NCBI GenBank assembly: GCA_964582525.1
Contig: CAZOSP010000001.1
Span: 1-64,000, forward strand
Reading direction: 5' to 3'
DNA: 64,000 nucleotides
Origin: BB31 sp964582525
GTDB taxonomy: Bacteria > Pseudomonadota > Gammaproteobacteria > Beggiatoales > Beggiatoaceae
The notes below the pieces were generated by a model, which did not search any database, had not been told where the DNA came from, and saw only the letters and a program-made list of their open reading frames with translations. Positions within the stretch are counted from its first letter, which is position 1, and each line of letters opens with the position of its first letter. Positions 58,539 to 64,000 of this stretch are shown piece by piece. A program made the translations under genes and the position numbers.

Positions 58539-60416
58539 ATGAAATTCCGCCGTCAAATCAACTCCGCGAAAACTGACATCACGCTTGAAGGCTTACTCGG
58601 ACAACACCCGCGCATCAAAGAACGCAAACTCGAATTGCAACTTGATGAATTTCTCGATCGCCTGCAACAGCACCAGCACACCAAGGTCCCGGCTTATCAA
58701 CAGTATCGCCAACTACGCCAAGACATCATAGAGCGCGAGCGCGAACAATTAAACCTGCAAGCCTTCAAACCCCGTCCACTCGCCAGTTTTGTGCGCAACA
58801 AACTGATTAACCAAGTTTATTTGCCCATGATCGGGGACAACCTCGCAAAACAAATGGGTACGGTGGGCGACAGCAAACGCACCGATTTATCCGGCATGTT
58901 GCTCCTCATCTCCCCGCCCGGTTACGGCAAAACCACCTTACTCGAATACATTGCGCAGCGTTTAGGCTTGGTCTTTATGAAAATCAACTGCCCCACGCTA
59001 GGGCATAACGTGGTTTCCGTCGATCCGCAAGAAGCCCCCAACGCCACCGCACGGCAGGAACTACACAAACTCAATCTCGCCCTAGAGATGGGCAACAACG
59101 TTATGCTCTATCTCGACGACATTCAGCACAGCAACCCCGAATTTTTGCAAAAATTCATTTCCCTAGCAGACGGACAACGCAAAATCGAAGGCGTTTGGCG
59201 CGGTCGCTCGCAAACCTACGATTTACGCGGCAAACGCTTCTGTATCGCCATGGCGGGCAACCCCTACACCGAATCCGGCGAAGCCTTCAAAATCCCCGAT
59301 ATGCTGGCGAACCGCGCCGATATTTACAACCTCGGCGATGTTTTAAGCGGACGCGAAGCCGTTTTTGCCCTCAGCTATATTGAAAATTCCTTAACCTCTA
59401 ACCCTGCACTTGCGCCGCTGGCAAATCGAGAAGCCGAAGACATTTATCGTTTCATTCGCCTAGCACAAGGCGAAGAAGTAGCCAGTTCTGAGTTTTCGCA
59501 TAGCTATTCTAGCGCGGACATCAATGAAATCATTTCAGTGTTAAAGAAATTATTCAAAGTTCAAGAGGTTTTACTTAAAGTCAACCAACAATACATTGCT
59601 TCCGCCGCGCAAGCTGATCATTATAGAACAGAACCACCCTTCAAATTGCAAGGTAGTTATCGCAACATGAACAAACTGGCAGAAAAAATTGTCGCCGTAA
59701 TGAATGAAAAAGAGCTACAGGATTTAATCAGCGATCACTATCAAGGGGAAGCCCAAACCTTAACCCAAGGCGCAGAAGAAAATCTCTTAAAGCTCAAAGA
59801 ACTGCGCGGTATTTTAAGCCCCGAAGAACAAGCACGCTGGAACACTATCAAAGCTGAATTTGCCCGTCGTCAAAGTCTCGGCGGTGAAGAAGATGATGCA
59901 GCACAGCGACTCATTAACCAAGTCAGCCTGATGGCAACTCATTTAGACAAATTACAAAAAATACTGACACAAAGTGTCACTTTATGGGCAAAACAACACA
60001 CCGCACAAAGCAAACACAGCGAGGTCGCTAAAGTATTATTGCCCAGTTTAGACAGCTTAAATCAACACGTAAACAGTATTGCACAAGCTTTATTGCAAGC
60101 CTCTAAAGGAACAAACAATAGTGAAGATTTAAGCAAAGTCCTAGAAAAATTAGGCAGTGCTGTAGAAAAAATTCAGCCACAGATTGAAATCATTAACCAA
60201 ATGCCGGACAGTTTAGGCAATACAATAGAACAACTGGTAGGTATGATTGATTCTACTTTACTGCCCTTAGTGCATGACCTAGAACGCAAATCACGCATGG
60301 ATTTAGTGCTGTGGAATCGCCTAAAAGATGTGTCAGGAACATTAAAAGAACTGCATAAAGAAGTCTTTATTCAAGGGCGACATATTCGCCAAGCCAATCA
60401 AAAGCCTTTGAATTAA
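58539..60416 (+). CDS. Large AAA ATPase, C-terminal-type of the DNA-repair-ATPase family
   Basis: 625 residues. Walker A SPPGYGKT (125-132), Walker B VMLYLDDIQH (188-197), and conserved stretches SLADGQRKIEGVWRGRSQTY, FCIAMAGNPYTESGEAFKIP and DMLANRADIYNLGDVLSG. These match the AAA part of much larger (about 1,600 residue) proteins annotated as DNA repair ATPases in other bacteria. Here the long N-terminal region of those proteins is missing, as only 119 bp separate it from the ABC gene. The C-terminal third (about 400-625) is predicted coiled-coil. DNA repair is a database label rather than proven function. Confidence 0.7.
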   Translation: MKFRRQINSAKTDITLEGLLGQHPRIKERKLELQLDEFLDRLQQHQHTKVPAYQQYRQLRQDIIEREREQLNLQAFKPRPLASFVRNKLINQVYLPMIGDNLAKQMGTVGDSKRTDLSGMLLLISPPGYGKTTLLEYIAQRLGLVFMKINCPTLGHNVVSVDPQEAPNATARQELHKLNLALEMGNNVMLYLDDIQHSNPEFLQKFISLADGQRKIEGVWRGRSQTYDLRGKRFCIAMAGNPYTESGEAFKIPDMLANRADIYNLGDVLSGREAVFALSYIENSLTSNPALAPLANREAEDIYRFIRLAQGEEVASSEFSHSYSSADINEIISVLKKLFKVQEVLLKVNQQYIASAAQADHYRTEPPFKLQGSYRNMNKLAEKIVAVMNEKELQDLISDHYQGEAQTLTQGAEENLLKLKELRGILSPEEQARWNTIKAEFARRQSLGGEEDDAAQRLINQVSLMATHLDKLQKILTQSVTLWAKQHTAQSKHSEVAKVLLPSLDSLNQHVNSIAQALLQASKGTNNSEDLSKVLEKLGSAVEKIQPQIEIINQMPDSLGNTIEQLVGMIDSTLLPLVHDLERKSRMDLVLWNRLKDVSGTLKELHKEVFIQGRHIRQANQKPLN

Positions 60417-60428
60417 ATAACTCACTTA

Positions 60429-60473
60429 AACCGAATAGCGAGTAAACTTATGGCTTTATTACCCATCGGCATC
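60429..60473. repeat. Direct-repeat copy 1 before the DUF1703 gene
   Basis: TAGCGAGTAAACTTATGGCT then TTATTA is repeated word for word at 61834-61859. Read in frame, the left part would encode the end of an earlier gene copy (LKPNSE stop), matching the LKLNSE stop of the gene itself. This points to a former tandem array. Confidence 0.85.
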
Positions 60474-61843
60474 CAAACCTTCCGCGAAATTCGGGAGCGC
60501 GATGCCTACTATGTTGACAAGAGCGGTTTCGCGCAACGTCTGATTGAGCAAGGCAAATATTACTTTCTATCGCGCCCGCGCCGTTTTGGTAAATCCTTGT
60601 TTTTAGACACCTTAGATTCTTTATTCAGTGGCAAAAAAGAATTATTTAAAGGCTTGGCGATTTATGAACACTGGGATTGGCAACAGTGCTTTCCAGTGAT
60701 TCGNNNNNNNNNNNNNNNNNNNNNNNNNNNNNNNNNNNNNNNNNNNNNNNNNNNNNNNNNNNNNNNNNNNNNNNNNNNNNNNNNNNNNNNNNNNNNNNNN
60801 NNNACTTGTATTCCGTCATCAAAGGCGCGGATGCGGATTTACGCTTTGCTTTTTTAACTGGCGTAAGCAAATTCAGCAAAGTGAGTTTATTTTCAGGTTT
60901 GAATAACCTGCGTGATATAACGATTTCTCCTGAATATTCAGCTATTTGCGGCTATACCGAGAGCGATTTAGACAGGGTATTTGCAGCGGAGACGGTCGGA
61001 CTGGACCGCGAACAAATCCGCCGCTGGTACAATGGCTACAACTGGACTGGCGAAGCAGTTTATAACCCGTTTGATGTGTTGTTGTTGTTTCAAGAACGCC
61101 AATTTCGTCCTTGGTGGTTTGAAACCGCCACGCCGACTTTTTTGATTAATTTGCTCACCGAACGGCAAGTCTGGCTGCCGAATTTGGGGCAACTAGAAAC
61201 CGACGCGGCATTGCTGTCTGCTTTTGATGTCGAGCATATCAGCACTGAGGCTTTGCTGTTTCAAAGCGGTTATTTGACGATAGACAACGAGGAAATCATC
61301 GGCGGCAACTATTTTTACCGTTTACGCTATCCAAACTTTGAAGTCCGTCAAAGTCTCAATACCGCTCTGCTTGATGTCTGGACTGCCAATCGCAGCGCGG
61401 TGGTACAGCAACGAAAATCGCTTTACCGGCTATTGCAGCAAAATGATTTCACAGCCATGCAAAACCTCGTGACCGCCTTTTTTAACAGCATTCCCCATGA
61501 CTGGTATCGCAACAATCCCATCGCCCGCTACGAAGGCTATTATGCCAGCGTTTTTTATGCTTACTTTGCCTCGCTAGGGCTGGATATTGTGCTGGAAGAC
61601 AGCAGCAACGTTGGACGCTTGGACATGACGGTGCGCTTTAATCAGCACATTTATTTGTTTGAATTCAAAGTCGTTGAACTGGAACCGGACGGCGGGGCGT
61701 TGCAACAAATCAAAGCACGCGGCTATGCGGATAAATACCGCGCCCTACAGCAAACCATTCATCTGATTGGCGTAGAATTTAGCCGCGAACAGCGTAGCGT
61801 GGTAGGCTTTGAGATAGAAACACTCAAATTAAATAGCGAGTAA
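60450..61843 (+). CDS. AAA-ATPase-like / DUF1703 (PD-(D/E)XK) protein, interrupted by an assembly gap
   Basis: N-terminal part (60450-60703) has MALLPIGIQTFREIRERDAY, YVDKSGFAQRLI and the Walker-like SRPRRFGKSLFLDTLDSLFS. 60704-60803 is exactly 100 N, so the true gap length is unknown and the frame cannot be joined. After it: FLTGVSKFSKVSLFSGLNNL, NGYNWTGEAVYNPFDVLLLF, and a C-terminal PD-(D/E)XK-type site (GRLDM, then YLFEFKVVE). This family is spread as multicopy genes in many bacteria, often in repeats. Its role is unknown; a nuclease is predicted. It ends with the second direct-repeat copy. Confidence 0.8.
60704..60803. other. Assembly gap of 100 N
   Basis: Exactly 100 undetermined bases, a common placeholder for a gap of unknown size. 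It falls inside the DUF1703 gene, as expected if that gene has near-identical copies elsewhere that stopped assembly. Confidence 0.99.
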
Positions 61844-61872
61844 ACTTATGGCTTTATTAGCCATCGGTTTTG
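61834..61872. repeat. Direct-repeat copy 2 after the DUF1703 gene, with start of a lost copy
   Basis: TAGCGAGTAAACTTATGGCT then TTATTA again. The ATG at 61849 would encode MALLAIGFALR, matching the gene's own start MALLPIGI for seven codons before running into the end of the response-regulator gene. It looks like the first codons of a deleted tandem copy. Confidence 0.8.
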
Positions 61873-61874
61873 CC

Positions 61875-62483
61875 TTAAGAACGCTGTCCCGCCAGGGCGA
61901 CGCGGATCACTTCGGGCAGGGAACGCGCATTGAGCTTGCTCATAATCCGCGCCCGATGCCCTTCCACAGTACGCGGGCTAATGCCCAATTCATCAGCAAT
62001 CACTTTACTGAGTTTGCCTTCCACTAACAAAGCCAATACTTCATGCTCGCGTTTGCTCAAGGCGGACAAGCGTTGCTGTGCTTCATCCAAAGAAATGGGC
62101 GGCAGGCTAAAACTGGCGTAATTGTCTAAACAAGCGCGAATGCTGCTCAACAAGGCTTCGGGATCAAACGGCTTTTCAATAAAATCTACTGCTCCCATGC
62201 GCATTGCCTTGACCGCCAGCGGTACATCGGCGTAAGCCGTCAATAAAATCACCGGCAAACGAATTTGGCGTTTTTTCAGCTCTTGGTGCAATTCCATGCC
62301 GTCCATGCCCGGCATCCGCACATCCAGCAGCAAACAGCCGCTGGTATTGTCGTATTGGTCTAAAAATTCGCGGGCGGAGTGAAAGACTAGACTGGGTAGC
62401 CCGACAGATTCCATCAATACAGTCAGTGAATCGCCCACACTGAGATCGTCGTCAACGATGTGGACAATACGTTCATGCTTCAT
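61875..62483 (-). CDS. FixJ-family response regulator
   Basis: 202 residues from the ATG at 62483, with AAGGA upstream. Receiver domain 1-120: HIVDDDLSVGDSL, phosphoacceptor D54 (LLLDVRMPGMDG), T82 and K104 (FIEKPFD). LuxR-type helix-turn-helix at about 135-200 (LSKREHEVLALLVEGKLSKV, ISPRTVEGHRARIMSKLNAR). It acts as a DNA-binding transcription factor. Its start lies 24 bp downstream of the sensor kinase stop, and the kinase upstream is its obvious partner. Confidence 0.93.
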   Translation of the reverse strand: MKHERIVHIVDDDLSVGDSLTVLMESVGLPSLVFHSAREFLDQYDNTSGCLLLDVRMPGMDGMELHQELKKRQIRLPVILLTAYADVPLAVKAMRMGAVDFIEKPFDPEALLSSIRACLDNYASFSLPPISLDEAQQRLSALSKREHEVLALLVEGKLSKVIADELGISPRTVEGHRARIMSKLNARSLPEVIRVALAGQRS

Positions 62484-62506
62484 ACAAAATTCCTTCTGCT
62501 TCAGGC

Positions 62507-64000
62507 TCAATCATCCTGACAAGTCGGTAAACTGAGGGTGAAAATAGTCCCGCCCTGCGCATTAGATTCTGCCCACAAGCGTCCCTCGTGGGCTTTGGCA
62601 ATACTCAAGCAGACGGATAAGCCTAAACCAATGCCATGCGGTTTAGTGGTAAAAAACGAAGTAAATATTTGTTCCACCATGTCTTCGGGAAAGCCCGGTC
62701 CGGTGTCAATAACACGTATCCAGACAGCTTCTTGCGCGGCTTGATAGTGGGTTTTAATGGTCAATACACGTCGGCGGTCTTTGACTTCTTCTAAGGCGGC
62801 TAAGGCGTTGTGGGCTAAATTCAAAATCACCTGTTCAATCAAAATTTTATCCGCCATCACACAGGGCAATTCTGGCTCTAATTCTAAGACAAGTGCAATA
62901 TTGCGCCATTTGCTTTCAACTACAATGAGTTTTTCCGCGTCTTTGACTAATTGATTAATATCTAGGGTATCTTTTTGCATTTCATTGCTACGGCTCAAAG
63001 CCCGTAAACGATGAATAATATCACCTGCATGTTGTGCTTCAAGATTGATTTTTTCTAAAGTGGTGTGGATTTTTTCTTGTTTACCATTAGCAAACCCGCT
63101 GTCAATAAAACTTTGCAACAAATACTTGCAAGCCACACTGTAACTGGCAACAGCGGCTAAGGGTTGATTTAATTGATGCGCAATTTGTGCAGCCATTTCG
63201 CCTAACATACTAATGCGCGAGGTATGCGCAAGTTTTTCTATGTATTCACGCTCAAGGAGTTCCATGCGCTTACGTTCAAAAATTTCAGCTTTAAGTTGTT
63301 TATTCACCTCTTCTAATGCACTGGTACGCGCTTTAATCAAATACTCCAGATGTTTACGATAAGTCAGCAACTCTTGTTCGGCTTTTTTGCGCTCGGTAAT
63401 ATCCTGCATCACACCGCGCAAAAATACACTGCGCGAAATTTCATCATACACCGGAACACTATAATCATTAATCCAGATTTCTTCGCCATCATCTCGTAAC
63501 ATACGGTATTCACTAGAAAAAGGCGCGTCAACTGGCTCTGCGCTATGATGCAAAGAAGTTAAATAATTTTGATACTCAGCCAGCACCCGCCCGCGATCCT
63601 GTAAATGTAGATGTTGCCACCAGGTTTCTTGATTGGATAACCACAGGTCAGCAGAAATGCCCAATAATTTTTCAATTTGCGGGCTAATATACAGAATATA
63701 ACTGCGATTTCTCAGGCTGGCTTCGTACACAGTGACCGGAATTTGTTCGACCAACACATGATATTTCGCCTCACTTTCTTGCAAAGCCCGCTCACTGTCT
63801 TCTAAAGCCAATAAAGACTCTTGCAATTTGTGCGTGCGTTCTGCCACCTTTTGTTCTAACAAGATAAAAGTATTGCGCATTTGCGCTGACATGTGCGCAA
63901 AGGCATTAGACAATTGTTGAATTTCAATAATATGACTACGCGGCAGCGAAAGCGGCCACTGCTCTGCCATTAAGCGATCCGCTGCGCTACTCAATCCTTG
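62507..64000 (-). CDS. PAS-domain sensor histidine kinase (N-terminus beyond window)
   Basis: The frame stays open to the window edge, so the gene is partial. The visible N-terminus looks like a HAMP region (about 10-55), so a membrane sensor part is expected upstream. A PAS/PAC domain spans about 75-205 (YHVLVEQIPVTVYEASLRNR, FLRGVMQDITERKKAEQ). The HisKA phosphoacceptor is H273 in LGEMAAQIAHQLNQPLAAV, of the FixL-like HQLNQPL type. Then N-box LAHNALAALEEV and ATP lid DTGPGFPEDM, KPHGIGLGLSVC. It forms a two-component system with the FixJ-like regulator. The signal cannot be read. Confidence 0.93.
   Translation of the reverse strand, partial: QGLSSAADRLMAEQWPLSLPRSHIIEIQQLSNAFAHMSAQMRNTFILLEQKVAERTHKLQESLLALEDSERALQESEAKYHVLVEQIPVTVYEASLRNRSYILYISPQIEKLLGISADLWLSNQETWWQHLHLQDRGRVLAEYQNYLTSLHHSAEPVDAPFSSEYRMLRDDGEEIWINDYSVPVYDEISRSVFLRGVMQDITERKKAEQELLTYRKHLEYLIKARTSALEEVNKQLKAEIFERKRMELLEREYIEKLAHTSRISMLGEMAAQIAHQLNQPLAAVASYSVACKYLLQSFIDSGFANGKQEKIHTTLEKINLEAQHAGDIIHRLRALSRSNEMQKDTLDINQLVKDAEKLIVVESKWRNIALVLELEPELPCVMADKILIEQVILNLAHNALAALEEVKDRRRVLTIKTHYQAAQEAVWIRVIDTGPGFPEDMVEQIFTSFFTTKPHGIGLGLSVCLSIAKAHEGRLWAESNAQGGTIFTLSLPTCQDD

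Noticed and set aside
60677..61843. Reading through the N gap as a continuous protein
   Set aside because: The 100 N are a placeholder. The two halves are in different frames, which has no meaning when the gap length is unknown.

Overview
The window looks like chromosomal DNA of a sulfur-oxidising gammaproteobacterium. This rests on the gene order (pheT-ihfA-merR, cvpA-purF, a complete str/S10/spc/alpha ribosomal cluster), on a tusA-dsrE2 pair next to a DsrL-like oxidoreductase and siroheme synthase, and on a high load of short palindromic repeats, a DUF1703-type gene and FHA/multiheme proteins of the kind seen in filamentous sulfur bacteria (Beggiatoa/Thiothrix relatives). The lineage is inference; no rRNA gene is present to fix it.

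Layout. 1-5155 (minus strand): glucokinase, a decayed transposase fragment, a MerR regulator, ihfA, pheT (without pheS) and a small acidic membrane protein. 5278-9130 (plus): a broken periplasmic binding-protein gene with a palindromic insertion, then a two-gene unit encoding a b-type cytochrome and an FHA-domain decaheme cytochrome c. 9352-16414: a periplasmic DsrE-like protein, a giant transglutaminase/DUF2126 protein, a stand-alone thioester reductase and an unrecognised membrane protein. 16669-29868: housekeeping genes (mnmE, yggS, thrB, RNase II family, ruvC, argJ, purF, cvpA) mixed with a DUF1318 lipoprotein, a YchJ-like protein, an orphan HlyD and a hydrolase-thioredoxin fusion.

30074-48577 (minus) is an unbroken translation cluster: rpsL-rpsG-fusA-tuf, rpsJ to rpsQ, rplN to rpmJ, and rpsM to rplQ, with readable promoters and terminators at its breaks. 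48854-58419 holds a NYN-domain nuclease-like protein, the DsrL-like flavoprotein, tilS, dsrE2, tusA, cysG, nadB and an orphan metal-type ABC ATPase. 58539-64000 holds a large AAA ATPase, a DUF1703 gene interrupted by a 100-base assembly gap, and a FixL/FixJ-like two-component pair cut by the window end.

The most notable non-coding signal is a family of short elements with terminal inverted repeats (consensus arm CCAGAAACTGCATTTTTT), about 70-190 bp long. Six paired copies and several single or degenerate copies lie in intergenic spaces, even inside the ribosomal cluster. Other repeat types are present too: a perfect 33-bp palindrome that occurs once between genes and once inside the ychJ-like coding sequence, a 25-bp-arm palindrome with nested hairpins inside the broken binding-protein gene, and a heptanucleotide tandem repeat inside a thioredoxin-fusion gene. 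No tRNA, rRNA or CRISPR array was recognised.
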